From: Holophagaceae bacterium
GTDB lineage: Bacteria > Acidobacteriota > Holophagae > Holophagales > Holophagaceae
NCBI GenBank assembly: GCA_025353305.1
Contig: JANXQX010000335.1
Span: forward strand, 1-50,014
Length of the DNA stretch: 50,014 nt
Direction of reading: 5' to 3'
In this document: in pieces, positions 34,407 through 44,023 of the stretch
Layout: every line of letters begins with the position of its first letter
How positions within the stretch are numbered: the stretch's first letter is position 1
Translations under genes and position numbers: made by a program
The notes under the pieces: generated by a model
Database searches by the model: none
Told to the model about the DNA's origin: nothing
Seen by the model: the letters and a program-made list of their open reading frames with translations, nothing else

Positions 34407-34662
34407 TCAATATCGAAGATCCTGGAAGCCCAGGAGTAGCTTCTTTCGGTGTTCATGATCTTTATTCAGGGGGGCTGCCAACCTATTCAGTTCTTGCACA
34501 AAGGGTAGGGGGATGGTTCGTTCGGGGGCAAAAAACCACCGTTCGCGGGTATCCGGGTCAGCCGTGAATAACGGGATCTATGCTCGTGGGAATTTTGAAG
34601 GTGACTGCCATCGAGAGTTTGAATTCAATGTTGAAGCCGACCACGAGAGCCCGAAGCCGCAT
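34407..34662 (-). pseudogene. Possible frameshifted small gene
   Basis: On the minus strand, ATG 34660-34662 opens MRLRALVVGFNIEFKLSMAV and stops at 34558-34560. A second frame that overlaps it continues FTADPDTRERWFFAPERTIP and ends HEHRKKLLLGFQDLRY at TGA 34407-34409. Joined at one frameshift near 34570-34580 they give a protein of about 80 residues with sensible codons. No family known. It may be a decayed gene, a real frameshift or chance. Confidence 0.3.
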
Positions 34663-34831
34663 ATCACAAGAGCTTAGAACCCCCGTGTTCAAGTCTCGGG
34701 CTGGTTGGTCTCCCAGAGTGATGGCAGCTCATGCTGGGCTCACAGAATTCCGGCCTCTCAAGTTGCGCCTTGGGGTTCGAATTGGGACCAGTGCTTTTTC
34801 CAAGCGCCGGTTGAAGGGTGGGGACAGTGTT

Positions 34832-36031
34832 GTGGACTTGCGCAATCACACGATCATGGTTGTGGAGGACCACGACTTTCAGCGGCGGATGACCCTTCGA
34901 TTGTTGAAGGATCTTGGTGTTGGGGAGCTTCTGGAGGCTGCGAATGGACGCGAGGCGTTAAGTCTTCTGGCTGCCCGGGGCGGACCCGTGGACATCATTT
35001 TATGCGATCTGGATATGCCGGAAATGGATGGCGTGGAATTCCTCAGCCATGTCGCGGAGGACGAACTGGCCCAGGCCATCGCAGTGATCAGCGCCATGGA
35101 GATCTCCATCCTGAACACCGTAGAGACCATGGCCAAAGCCTATGGCTTGCAGGTACTGGGCGTGATCGCCAAGCCTCTGGATCTGCATGAGCTTGAAACC
35201 TGCCTCTCCCGCTTTCAGTCCAAGGAAAGTGAGCAGGAAGCCTACGTTATCCGAACCGATTTCAACACGGAGGATTTGAGACGCGGCCTTGTGGAACGGG
35301 AGTTTAATACCTACTTTCAGCCAAAGGTGTCCTTGGCCACCGGAAAGATGCAGGGGGTAGAGACTCTTGTGCGCTGGTTCCGCCCGGACCGCAGTGTGGT
35401 ATCGCCCCTTTATTTCATTGATCATATGGAGCATGCGGGCCTGGTGATTCCCTTGACCGAGGCTTTGTTGAAACAGACCTGCGGGTACCTGAAAGCCTGG
35501 ACCAGGAGAGGCTTCGCGATCACAGCCTCGGTGAATATCTCCATGTTTTGCCTTTCTGACGTGAGCATTGCGGATCGCCTGCATGACGTTGTCAAGGAAT
35601 GTGGGTGCGACCCCAGGCAGTTCATCCTCGAAGTGACTGAGACCGGAGTGATGATCGACGTGGCCAAGGTGCTGAACGTGCTGGCACGACTTCGCCTCAA
35701 GGGATTTGGGCTCTCCATCGATGATTTCGGGACTGGATATTCATCCCTGCAGCAACTCGGCAATGTGCCCTTCACTGAACTGAAAATAGATCAATCCTTC
35801 GTCAAGGATTCTCCAACCCAACCCAAGCATCGGACGATCATCGAGACGAGCCTGGATCTGGCCCGCAAGCTGAAACTGAAGACCGTCGCGGAAGGTGTTG
35901 AAACTCGTGCAGAGTGGGACCTGCTCAAGTCCCTGGAGTGTGATGAAGCCCAAGGTTTTTTCATTGCCCGTCCCATGCCTGGTGACCAGATCCCGGATTG
36001 GATCCGAAGGTGGCGGGTCCCGGAAACTTAG
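34832..36031 (+). CDS. Second REC-EAL response regulator, 399 aa
   Basis: Near-copy of the protein at 27733-28935: the same REC motifs (MVVEDHDFQRRM, LCDLDMPEMDG) and EAL motifs (GVETLVRW, VNISMF, EVTETG, IDDFGTGYSSLQQL, KIDQSFVKDSPTQP, VAEGVET, QGFFIARPMP). All catalytic residues are present. I take GTG 34832 as start because it aligns with the ATG of the first copy, giving nearly equal lengths; an open frame runs upstream to 34580 with no family sequence. About 75 bp upstream of the start also resembles the first copy, so the duplication included the promoter region. It converges with mutS. Confidence 0.88.
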   Translation: MDLRNHTIMVVEDHDFQRRMTLRLLKDLGVGELLEAANGREALSLLAARGGPVDIILCDLDMPEMDGVEFLSHVAEDELAQAIAVISAMEISILNTVETMAKAYGLQVLGVIAKPLDLHELETCLSRFQSKESEQEAYVIRTDFNTEDLRRGLVEREFNTYFQPKVSLATGKMQGVETLVRWFRPDRSVVSPLYFIDHMEHAGLVIPLTEALLKQTCGYLKAWTRRGFAITASVNISMFCLSDVSIADRLHDVVKECGCDPRQFILEVTETGVMIDVAKVLNVLARLRLKGFGLSIDDFGTGYSSLQQLGNVPFTELKIDQSFVKDSPTQPKHRTIIETSLDLARKLKLKTVAEGVETRAEWDLLKSLECDEAQGFFIARPMPGDQIPDWIRRWRVPET

Positions 36032-36082
36032 GCGCCGTTGCGCCTCGGCCAGCGCTTTTCTGGCCAAGGTGCTACGGCGCCT

Positions 36083-36221
36083 TATGTCGGCCGAAGGCCG
36101 ACGCGATGGATGGAGCTCCGCCCAAACTCGAAGGGCTACGGCGCCTCCAGCTATCAGGCGCAGCGCGCCTTCCTGCTCACTGCGTTCGCAGAGCCGGCCT
36201 CTATGTCGGCCGAAGGCCGAC
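36083..36221. repeat. Paired GTCGGCC-GAA-GGCCGAC hairpin repeats
   Basis: A 20-bp word beginning TATGTCGGCC occurs exactly at 36083-36102 and 36202-36221; inside it GTCGGCC-GAA-GGCCGAC is a perfect 7-bp hairpin. The words GCTACGGCGCC and GGCCAAGG also recur around it from 36032. The stretch fills the gap between the convergent REC-EAL and mutS stop codons, so it may be a REP-like element that also ends transcription from both sides. Confidence 0.6.
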
Positions 36222-38777
36222 TTAAACCCTGTCCCCAGCTTGCCTTGCCGCCACCCAGTTCATCACTTCCAGGGGTGTCATGCGCTTGAGATCCAGGGCC
36301 TCCAATTCCTCGCGCAGGGGATCGCTTTCGGGCTCGAACATGGGCAGCAGGGGTTGCTGAACAGGGGTGTGCGATTGGTTACGGGAGTGCGAAGGTACAA
36401 CTCCGGGATCCTGCAACAGCCGTTGGGCCTTGGCGATGACTGATCTCGGAAGACCTGCAAGCTTGGCGACATGAATACCGTAACTTCGATCCGCTGGGCC
36501 CAGCCCTATACGGTGCAGGAAAAGCAACTGGTCCTCCCATTCCTGCACTTCCACGTGGAGATTCTGGATGCGCGGGTCTTCGGCCAGTTTCGTCATCTCA
36601 AAAAAGTGCGTGGCGAACAGCGTGCGCGGCTCACCACCTTTGAGATCACGGAGATGAAGCGCGATGGCTTCCGCCAGGGCGAGACCATCTCGGGTGCTGG
36701 TTCCGCGGCCGATTTCATCAAGGATCACGAGGCTGGCCGGCGTCACCTGGTTCAGGATCCGTGCGGTTTCCGTCATCTCGACCATGAACGTGGATTGGCC
36801 CTTGGCCAGGAAATCCGAAGCGCCGATGCGCGTGAAGATCCGGTCCGTGATACCGAAGCGCATGAATTCCGCAGGCACGAAAGAGCCTGTTTGCGCCAGC
36901 ACCACCATCAAGGCTGCCGTGCGCAGGAACGTGGATTTGCCCCCCATGTTCGGGCCCGTCACCACCGCCATGTTTTGCCCATGCACAAGGCTCAAATCGT
37001 TGGGAATGCATTCGCGACCAAGTCTCGCTTCGAGCATGGGATGGCGGGTGCCCGCGAATATCAATTCCCTTGCGTCACTCAGCTCAGGCCGCGTCCACTC
37101 GCTATGCCGGGCCCGCTCCGAGAAGGCGCAAAGCAGATCGAGCGATGCGACAGTCCTTGAAAGGGCAACGATGTCCGCCCTTGAAGCCAGCACCCCATCG
37201 AGAAGCCGCTTGAACTGGATCGTCTCCAGTCGGACCTGGTCGCTTTCCGCGCTCACCAGCCGCTGTTCGAAGGCCAGCAGCTTTTCGGTGGTGAAGCGCT
37301 CGGCGTTGGCGAGGGTCTGCTTCCGGATGAAATGCAGTGGGGCCGCCGCCAGGTTGGATTTGGTGATCTCGAAGTAGTAGCCGAAAACCCTGTTGTATTT
37401 GATCTTCAGGCTGCCGATGCCCGATGCCGAGCGCTCTTCTTCTTCCAACTCCAGCATCACTTGTTTCGCATCGCGGGCCAGGCGCCGGACTGCGTCCAGC
37501 TCAGCATCCACCCCATCCCGGATGACGCCGCTTTTTTCGAGATCAAGGGACGGTGCAGCTTCCACACAGCGCTGGAGTTCCTTCAGCAATTCTGAACAGA
37601 GCGGCGTGGTTTCAGGCCAGAGGCCTAAATCTTTCGCATCCCCGAACCAGCCACCATCCCTGAGCAGGGATGGAAGGCCTTGCAAAGCCGCCAGGCCGTC
37701 ACGAAGCTGAGCCAACTCCGGCGGAGTGGCAAGACCCAATGCGACCCGGCCCAGCAGGCGATCCAGATCCGGCACCTTGGCGAAGAGTTTTTGGAGCGGC
37801 TCCCGGCGGCTGTCTTCCGTCAGCCACGCCACCTGCGACCAGCGTCGTTCCAGCGCTTCGCTTTCCCGCAAGGGCGCTTCGAGCCAACCCCGCAAGAGGC
37901 GCGACCCCATGCGCGTTCGGCACTGATCAAGCAGTGCGAGCAGGCTGCCATGCTTGCTTCCATCCAGCGTATTGACGAACAGTTCCAGATGCCTGGCACT
38001 GGTCGCATCCAGCAGCGGGCCCGCAGCCCCCAGTTCCATCGACACCCCCTGGAGATGGGCGGGGCGCCCCTTCTGGGTGATCTCGATCTGGTCCAGCAAC
38101 GCTCCCAAGGCGCCGATGGCGGCGGGGTAGGGGTGGAGACCCACGCCTTCCAGATGCTGCCATCCGAAAAAAGCCAGGATCTGCTGGGTGGCGCGCGAAG
38201 CCTCGAACCGCCATGCGGGGAGACGCTGCGTCGTTACTTCAGTATCAAAGGGTAGATCGGCGCCTTCAGACAGCAGCAGTTCATGGGGCGCGAGGCGTTC
38301 CAGGGTGGCGATCAAGGACGCTTCACCCTCGCCCGGCAGCACCCGGATCTGGCCGCTGGCCAGTTGTAACAGCGCGATGCCCCATTGCGAGCCTGGGGAT
38401 TCGAGGCGATGCACCGAGGCCAGCCATCGCCCGTCATCATCGAGCCAAGTGCCTGGCGTGATGATACGTTGGATCGCGCGGGGCAGCAGCCCCTTCACTT
38501 CCTCGGGCTTCGCCGTGGGCTCGGCGATGGCCGCGCTGAAGCCCGCGGCCAGCAGCTTCGGCAGATAGCTTTCCAAGGCGAAATGGGGCACGCCGCACAT
38601 GGGTATTTCGGCATCCGTGCCCTTGCCCCGTGCGGTGAGCGCGATCTCCAGCACCGGGGCCGCGACCACGGCGTCCTCGCCGATGATCTCGTAAAAATCC
38701 CCCATTCGCGTGAGCAGAATCGCGTTGCCCGCCTCGCGCTTGAGGCCAGCGATCTGAGTCATCATCGGGGTGGACAT
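36222..38777 (-). CDS. mutS: DNA mismatch repair protein MutS, 851 aa
   Basis: Mismatch recognition ATPase. N-terminal mismatch clamp with GDFYEIIGEDA (the Phe-x-Glu mismatch motif), IPMCGVPHFALESYLPKLL of domain I, lever/clamp with YNRVFGYYFEITKSN, and ATPase motifs GPNMGGKSTFLR, DEIGRGTSTRDGLALAEAI and ATHFFEMT. Full length and no changed residues seen; the first nine residues include TPMMTQIAG. A MutL gene is not in the window. It is preceded by a 62-bp gap and the GxxExxY gene in the same direction. Confidence 0.96.
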   Translation of the reverse strand: MSTPMMTQIAGLKREAGNAILLTRMGDFYEIIGEDAVVAAPVLEIALTARGKGTDAEIPMCGVPHFALESYLPKLLAAGFSAAIAEPTAKPEEVKGLLPRAIQRIITPGTWLDDDGRWLASVHRLESPGSQWGIALLQLASGQIRVLPGEGEASLIATLERLAPHELLLSEGADLPFDTEVTTQRLPAWRFEASRATQQILAFFGWQHLEGVGLHPYPAAIGALGALLDQIEITQKGRPAHLQGVSMELGAAGPLLDATSARHLELFVNTLDGSKHGSLLALLDQCRTRMGSRLLRGWLEAPLRESEALERRWSQVAWLTEDSRREPLQKLFAKVPDLDRLLGRVALGLATPPELAQLRDGLAALQGLPSLLRDGGWFGDAKDLGLWPETTPLCSELLKELQRCVEAAPSLDLEKSGVIRDGVDAELDAVRRLARDAKQVMLELEEEERSASGIGSLKIKYNRVFGYYFEITKSNLAAAPLHFIRKQTLANAERFTTEKLLAFEQRLVSAESDQVRLETIQFKRLLDGVLASRADIVALSRTVASLDLLCAFSERARHSEWTRPELSDARELIFAGTRHPMLEARLGRECIPNDLSLVHGQNMAVVTGPNMGGKSTFLRTAALMVVLAQTGSFVPAEFMRFGITDRIFTRIGASDFLAKGQSTFMVEMTETARILNQVTPASLVILDEIGRGTSTRDGLALAEAIALHLRDLKGGEPRTLFATHFFEMTKLAEDPRIQNLHVEVQEWEDQLLFLHRIGLGPADRSYGIHVAKLAGLPRSVIAKAQRLLQDPGVVPSHSRNQSHTPVQQPLLPMFEPESDPLREELEALDLKRMTPLEVMNWVAARQAGDRV

Positions 38778-38839
38778 GGGTTCCTGGAAAAATAAAGCAC
38801 TACGCGAAGGTGAGGAAGGTAAAGAAGGCGGCGAAGAAA

Positions 38840-39229
38840 CTATTGAGTTTGTTGGGACCTCACAATTCGTTTGATCCCACCATCCTTAAACGGCCACGAC
38901 CAGAAATTTAGGAGCAGTCCAACATTCTTCTCACTGAAGCGCAGGTATGTGAAGAGTTGGGCCTCATGCACCTTCAATAGTTTTTCAACGGTTTTGATCT
39001 CCAAAATCAAAGTGTCACCCACGACAATATCCAGCCGGTAGGCTTGAGGAATCACTAATCCCTCGTATCTGATTTCAAGGGGCTTCTCCTCTTCAACCTT
39101 GTGTCCCGCTATTCGCAATTCATGGGCAAGGCAGGTCCGATATGCCGACTCTAGCAGTCCAGGTCCTAAAGCTCGCTGAACCTTGATGGCCAGGCCTATT
39201 ATTTCTGTAGATAACGGTTCGAAATCCAT
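38840..39229 (-). CDS. GxxExxY family protein, 129 aa
   Basis: Matches the family by FEPLSTEIIGLAIKVQRALGPGLLESAYRTCLAHEL (the GxxExxY core reads GPGLLESAY), QAYRLDIVVGDTLILEIKT, and the LFTYLRFSEKNVGLLLNF end. The fold resembles PD-(D/E)xK nucleases, but the biological role is unknown; the genes are common next to unrelated housekeeping genes and often move. I start at ATG 39227-39229, preceded by AAGGTG; the frame is open to 39331, which would overlap the aminotransferase stop. Confidence 0.82.
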   Translation of the reverse strand: MDFEPLSTEIIGLAIKVQRALGPGLLESAYRTCLAHELRIAGHKVEEEKPLEIRYEGLVIPQAYRLDIVVGDTLILEIKTVEKLLKVHEAQLFTYLRFSEKNVGLLLNFWSWPFKDGGIKRIVRSQQTQ

Positions 39230-39312
39230 CTTCACCTTCCCAGCCTTCGATTGCTTCAATACCTTCTCGACAATCGCCTTCCGGCGATTTCGAGGCAAGG
39301 ATGCGCGCGTAG

Positions 39313-40590
39313 TTATTTTCTTTTGGCGCAAACCCGCTCCAAGGCTTCGACCAGTGGCTCTATGACTTCTTCTTTGAGGGAGCAGAACGCCAGCCTGATA
39401 TGCCGGTCGCTTTGGTTCACCACGCCGACGCTTTCATCGGCGATCAGGCGCTGGCGGATGTCCTCGGCGTGGAGCCCGCTCCGTAGTTCGAGCAGGCAGA
39501 AGCACCCGGCGTTGAAGGGATACACAATCCATTGCTCGGTGGGCTTGGAGAGCGCATTTTTCAGGATGCGATAGCGGCGCTCCAGGAGCTGGCGCATGGC
39601 CTCAAAGCTCTCTTCGTGGCGCGGATCCAGGAGTTCCTCTTCCATCAAGTACTGGCTGATGCCCACGGGGCTGCCGATGCCGCTGCGGATCAGGGACATG
39701 GACTTCTCCACGAGGATTTCAGCGGCGGCCTTGGAAGTGCCGAAGGTGAGGAATCCCACGCGGCCGCCAAAGAAACTCAGCTCCTTGGTGATGCCATCGC
39801 ATTTGAGTGGAATGAGATTCGGGTGCCGCCCGATCAAATCAAAGAAAAGGCTCTTGCTGGTTGCCGTCTTTTCGAACACCAGGGCATGGTAGGCATCGTC
39901 GCAATAGACGATGACCGCTCGATGCTCGGCCGCCTGGGCAAGCACATCGGCGATGGCTTTCATTTCATCTGGCGTGGGCGAGTAGCCGCTCGGGTTGCTG
40001 GGGAAATCGAGCAGGACATGGACCTTGCCATCAACATTCCCAAGTGCCTGCCGAAGCCCATCCACGTTGAAACCTGAAAGGTCAGCCGGATAAAAGGGAT
40101 AGCGCTCGATGCGGCCTTCCAGGCGGATGCCGAAGATCTGCTCGTAATTGTCCCAGTACAAGTCTGGCAGCAGCAGCGTATCACCGGGCGTGAAGAACAA
40201 TTCCGCCGCCATGGAAATGGCGTGGCAGATGCCAGCGGTCACCGCCGGAAGGCCGATGCTTTCAATGCGGGTGTCTTCCTTCAAGAGCTTCTCGCGCCAG
40301 AGTCGGCGGGCCTTGGGTCGCCCCTGAATGGGGCTGTAGAGAAAGGCGTTTTTGGGGTTGAGCCCCTTCAGCAACTCACCCAGGCGGGCCAAGGGCAGGG
40401 GATTGCCAAGGCCGTCGGTGATCTGGCCTATGGTGGCATCGATGGTGCAGCCCGCCGCCTGGCCGGCCTGGTAGGGAATGCCCTTGGGGAAGAAGGCCCG
40501 GCGGGCCAAGGGCGAAAGGGCTTTGAAGACCTGGGGAGCCTCGGCTACTAGCCGGTCGTTGAGGTCCTGGGCTTCAGTGGAAAGGTTCAC
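39313..40590 (-). CDS. Class I/II PLP aminotransferase, 425 aa
   Basis: Fold type I transaminase: GIPYQAGQAAG.., PVTAGICHAI-like region around LPAVTAGICHAISMAAELFFTPGD, DLYWDNYEQIFG, DFPSNPSGY (cofactor Asn), YCDDAYHALVF (cofactor Asp) and Lys in CDGITKELSFFGGRVGF (Schiff base Lys). Substrate not clear; the closest types are aromatic/LL-diaminopimelate-like families. I use GTG 40588-40590 because GAGG lies 5 nt upstream, though the frame extends to ATG 40623 without a ribosome binding site. It is divergent from clpB. Confidence 0.85.
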   Translation of the reverse strand: MNLSTEAQDLNDRLVAEAPQVFKALSPLARRAFFPKGIPYQAGQAAGCTIDATIGQITDGLGNPLPLARLGELLKGLNPKNAFLYSPIQGRPKARRLWREKLLKEDTRIESIGLPAVTAGICHAISMAAELFFTPGDTLLLPDLYWDNYEQIFGIRLEGRIERYPFYPADLSGFNVDGLRQALGNVDGKVHVLLDFPSNPSGYSPTPDEMKAIADVLAQAAEHRAVIVYCDDAYHALVFEKTATSKSLFFDLIGRHPNLIPLKCDGITKELSFFGGRVGFLTFGTSKAAAEILVEKSMSLIRSGIGSPVGISQYLMEEELLDPRHEESFEAMRQLLERRYRILKNALSKPTEQWIVYPFNAGCFCLLELRSGLHAEDIRQRLIADESVGVVNQSDRHIRLAFCSLKEEVIEPLVEALERVCAKRK

Positions 40591-40679
40591 GATGGCCTCG
40601 AATGCAAATTTCGAGCATAGCAAGAGCCATCAAAATGCCCATGAAAAAGCCCAACGGGTGCGGGTCTGGTTCGATCTAG

Positions 40680-40740
40680 TGGACAAATAATAAGAAAATC
40701 TTAGTTGACATTAATCATATTTAGAATGATGCTTAACATC
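40680..40740 (+). promoter_or_regulatory. AT-rich promoter region of clpB
   Basis: The gap between the aminotransferase and clpB has a strongly AT-rich core containing TTGACA (40705-40710) and TAGAAT (40722-40727). The spacing between those two words (11 bp) is not that of a standard promoter, so the exact elements are unclear. No CIRCE or HAIR repeat is evident. Confidence 0.35.
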
Positions 40741-40750
40741 CGGAGGTCCC

Positions 40751-43324
40751 ATGACCTTGCTGCCTTTCACCCAAAAAGCAAATGACGCCCTGGTCGCTGC
40801 CCGCACCAAAGCCGTGTCGGATCAGCACCCTGAAATCGTGCCCCAGCATCTCTTCCAGGCTCTGCTGGCGCCCGACATGGGGTTGCGACCTGTGTTGGAG
40901 CGAGCAGGGTTGCCCCTGGAATTCCTGAAAGGGCTTCACGACGGGGCCGATGAGATGGTGAGCAAGCTACCGAAGGCCATCGGTGGTGCCGAGCCCCAAC
41001 TTGGCGCAGGTTTCCGGCATTTCCTGGAGGTCGCGAGCGATACCGGCCGTGGTCTTGGCGATCGGTTCCTGGCGACGGATGCCATGTTGCTGGCCTTTTC
41101 CAACGCCGCTACCGATGCGAAAAAACTATTGGAGCGCTTCGGACTGGACCGCAAAAAGCTGGAAGCCGCCATCAAGGCAGGCCGCGCCGGGGCCCGCGTC
41201 GAAGACGAGAAGGCGGAAGAGAAATTTGCAGCGCTGCAAAAATACGCCAAAGATTTCACGGCGTTCGCGGAGGCCGGAAAGCTCGACCCGGTCATCGGTC
41301 GCGACGAGGAAATCCGTCGGGTGCTGCAAGTCCTGTCAAGGCGCACCAAGAACAATCCGGTGCTCATTGGCGAGCCCGGCGTGGGCAAGACCGCCATCGC
41401 CGAAGGCCTGGCCCAGCGCATCGTGAAGAACGATGTGCCCGAAAGCCTGAAGGGCATCCGGTTGATGGGCTTGGACATGGGATCCCTAGTGGCGGGAACC
41501 CAATACCGGGGCCAGTTCGAGGAGCGCCTGAAAGGGGTGCTGAAGGAAATCGAAGAAAGCGAAGGTGGGATCATCCTCTTCATTGACGAACTGCACACAC
41601 TGGTGGGAGCGGGTTCCGCGGAGGGTTCCATGGACGCCGCGAATCTCCTGAAACCCGCGCTCGCGCGGGGCGACCTGCGCTGCATTGGCGCCACAACGCT
41701 GAATGAGTATCAGAAATACATCGCGAAGGACGCAGCTTTGGAGCGAAGGTTCCAGCCCGTATACGTGGAGGAACCAAGCATCGAGGACGCCATCTCGATT
41801 CTCCGGGGTCTGAAGGAGCGCTACGAATTGCACCATGGCGTGCGCATCAAGGATGCGGCACTGGTGGAGGCCGTGCAGCTTTCCAATCGTTACATCGCCG
41901 ATCGCTTCCTGCCTGACAAGGCCGTGGACCTGATGGATGAGGCGGCCTCCAGCGTGCGGATGCAGCTGGATTCCAGGCCCATCGAGATTGATGTGCGGGA
42001 GCGCCGCGAGATGCAGTTGCAATTGGAGCGCCACGCCCTGGCCAAGGAAAAGGATTCCATTTCCAAAGCCCGCCTGAAGGAACTGGACGGGGAATTCGCG
42101 GAATTGAAGGAAGAACTCTCGCGGCTCCGGGCCCAGTGGGAAAACGACAAGAAGGCCATCGAGCAGACCCGGGGACAGCAGAAAAAACTGGATGATCTCC
42201 GTATCGAACTGGAGCAGGCCAAGGGCCGCGCCGAATACGAGCGGGCCTCCCGGCTTGAGTACGGCGAGATTCCCGCCTTGGAAAAGCAGATCGAAGCCGG
42301 TTCAAAAAATGGATCTTCCATGCTGCGCCTTGAAGTGAGCGAAGAGGATGTCGCCGGCGTCGTGAGCAAGTGGACGGGCATTCCCGTGTCCCGGCTCATG
42401 GAAGGCGAGATCCAGAAACTGCTGCAAATGGAAGACCGCCTCCGGTTGCGCGTGGTCGGCCAGGACGCCGCGCTGGTGGGTATTTCCGACGCCTTGCGCC
42501 GCAACCGCGCGGGTCTCGCGGATCCCAAACGGCCCATCGGCTCCTTCCTTTTCCTGGGTCCCACAGGCGTGGGCAAAACCGAAGTGGCCAGGGCTTTGGC
42601 AGAATTCCTTTTCGATGATGAAAACGCCATGGTGCGCATCGACATGAGCGAATTCACCCACGAAGCGGACTCCACCCGCCTGATCGGCGCGGCCCCGGGC
42701 TACATCGGCTACGAAGAGGGCGGTCGCCTGACCGAGGCCGTCCGCCGCAGACCCTATGCGGTGATCCTTTTGGACGAAATGGAAAAGGCCCACCCGCGAG
42801 TCTTCGACCTTTTCCTGCAAGTGCTCGAGGATGGCCGCCTGACCGACGGCAAGGGCCGCACGGTGAACTTCCGCAATACCATCCTGATCATGACCAGCAA
42901 CGTGGGCAGCTCGGCGATCTTCAGGGCAGGCGGCCACGCGGACAAAGCCCAAGCCGAGATCCAGGAGGCTCTGCGGGCCCACTTCCGGCCGGAATTCCTG
43001 AACCGGATAGATGAGGTGGTGACCTTCCGCACCCTGGATCGGGATGATGTGAAAGCCGTGGCGAGGATTCAGCTCAAGCGCGTGGAAGACCAGCTCGCCG
43101 AGCGGCGGCTGGGTCTGGAAGTCAGTGAAGAGGCCTTGGGCTGGCTCGCGAAAGAAGGCTTTGATGAACAGCTCGGCGCCCGCCCCTTGAAGCGGCTCAT
43201 CCAACATGTAGTGGTCAATCCGCTGTCCAGGTTGATTCTTGAAGGGAAGCTGGAACCGGGCTCCATGGCCCACGTGGACCTTCAACATGATCAGTTGCTG
43301 GTGGAAGCCGAAGCCGTGCATTGA
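40751..43324 (+). CDS. clpB: ATP-dependent disaggregase ClpB, 857 aa
   Basis: Hsp100 hexamer that threads aggregated proteins for refolding with DnaK. N-domain (1-145) with double repeat, first AAA+ domain with Walker [15 protein letters not shown] (207-220) and pore loop after [15 protein letters not shown], the coiled-coil middle domain (about 410-520) and the second AAA+ domain with [14 protein letters not shown] and [14 protein letters not shown] pore region. It has the ClpB-type middle domain and lacks the IGF/L ClpP-binding loop. GGAGG is 5 nt before ATG. Likely heat-inducible. Confidence 0.96.
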   Translation: MTLLPFTQKANDALVAARTKAVSDQHPEIVPQHLFQALLAPDMGLRPVLERAGLPLEFLKGLHDGADEMVSKLPKAIGGAEPQLGAGFRHFLEVASDTGRGLGDRFLATDAMLLAFSNAATDAKKLLERFGLDRKKLEAAIKAGRAGARVEDEKAEEKFAALQKYAKDFTAFAEAGKLDPVIGRDEEIRRVLQVLSRRTKNNPVLIGEPGVGKTAIAEGLAQRIVKNDVPESLKGIRLMGLDMGSLVAGTQYRGQFEERLKGVLKEIEESEGGIILFIDELHTLVGAGSAEGSMDAANLLKPALARGDLRCIGATTLNEYQKYIAKDAALERRFQPVYVEEPSIEDAISILRGLKERYELHHGVRIKDAALVEAVQLSNRYIADRFLPDKAVDLMDEAASSVRMQLDSRPIEIDVRERREMQLQLERHALAKEKDSISKARLKELDGEFAELKEELSRLRAQWENDKKAIEQTRGQQKKLDDLRIELEQAKGRAEYERASRLEYGEIPALEKQIEAGSKNGSSMLRLEVSEEDVAGVVSKWTGIPVSRLMEGEIQKLLQMEDRLRLRVVGQDAALVGISDALRRNRAGLADPKRPIGSFLFLGPTGVGKTEVARALAEFLFDDENAMVRIDMSEFTHEADSTRLIGAAPGYIGYEEGGRLTEAVRRRPYAVILLDEMEKAHPRVFDLFLQVLEDGRLTDGKGRTVNFRNTILIMTSNVGSSAIFRAGGHADKAQAEIQEALRAHFRPEFLNRIDEVVTFRTLDRDDVKAVARIQLKRVEDQLAERRLGLEVSEEALGWLAKEGFDEQLGARPLKRLIQHVVVNPLSRLILEGKLEPGSMAHVDLQHDQLLVEAEAVH

Positions 43325-43374
43325 TTTTCGATTTTCTGTTTTTCGTTTTCGATGGGAGCATCCTTTTCAAACCC

Positions 43375-43974
43375 ATGCTCCCAACCATCCCAGTGATCCT
43401 TCAGGCAGAGCAGAACCTGCCGCGGACCGCCCAGGCCCCAGGCCGTCGGCATCTGCCCTATGCCGAGTCCGCGCCAGAGACCCTGGTGGCTTTGGACCCA
43501 GGGATCCTGGTACGCAAGAACGCCTTGGGGCCGCTCACCCAACTTTTGAAGGCTGCCCAGAAAGCTGGGATTGCACTGAAAGTGGCCGCGGGATTCCGTT
43601 CAGTTGAATCACAACGCAAGACCTTTGAAGCCGGCGCCAGGAAACAGGGCATCTCCCCGCGATCCTATGCCTGGTGGACCGCGCCACCGGGATACAGCGA
43701 ACACCACACCGGGCTGGCCGTAGATTTCGTAGACATTAAAAGGCCCAAGACGGATTTCACTCCGGCCAGCTTTTCCAAAACCGAGGCCTACGCCTGGCTC
43801 AAAGCCAATGCCCAGGAATTCGGATTCGAGCTTTCCTTCGGGGAAAACAACGGGCTCAGGGTGGCCTTTGAACCCTGGCATTGGCGCTTCGTGGGCGATG
43901 CAGAGAGCCGGGCCATCTTTGCCGTGGCAAGGCAGGGCCGGGTCGCTCAAGATGGAGTTCCGATCGCACAATGA
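43375..43974 (+). CDS. D-alanyl-D-alanine carboxypeptidase/VanY-type peptidase, 199 aa
   Basis: Zinc metallopeptidase of the VanY/LdcB group. Motifs: AGFRSVESQRKTFE, the zinc ligand pair in SEHHTGLAVDF (HxxxxxxD) and EPWHWRF with the last His, plus Glu for catalysis. It would trim peptidoglycan peptides. There is no signal peptide in this start, which is unusual for the role: the open frame begins at TTG 43321, inside the clpB stop, and gives a hydrophobic N-terminus (FDFLFFVF), so a membrane-attached form is possible. The gene lies 50 nt after clpB and overlaps no RBS. Confidence 0.82.
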   Translation: MLPTIPVILQAEQNLPRTAQAPGRRHLPYAESAPETLVALDPGILVRKNALGPLTQLLKAAQKAGIALKVAAGFRSVESQRKTFEAGARKQGISPRSYAWWTAPPGYSEHHTGLAVDFVDIKRPKTDFTPASFSKTEAYAWLKANAQEFGFELSFGENNGLRVAFEPWHWRFVGDAESRAIFAVARQGRVAQDGVPIAQ

Positions 43975-44023
43975 CCCAGCATCCATACAGCAGCTGAAAC
44001 GACCACCCCTGTTCACAAAGGCA

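Noticed and set aside
36471..37160. Plus-strand frames inside mutS
   Set aside because: Antisense of mutS.
40680..40750. CIRCE or HAIR heat-shock operator upstream of clpB
   Set aside because: No CTAGCACTC or CTTGAGT-N7-ACTCAAG repeat; only AT-rich sequence.
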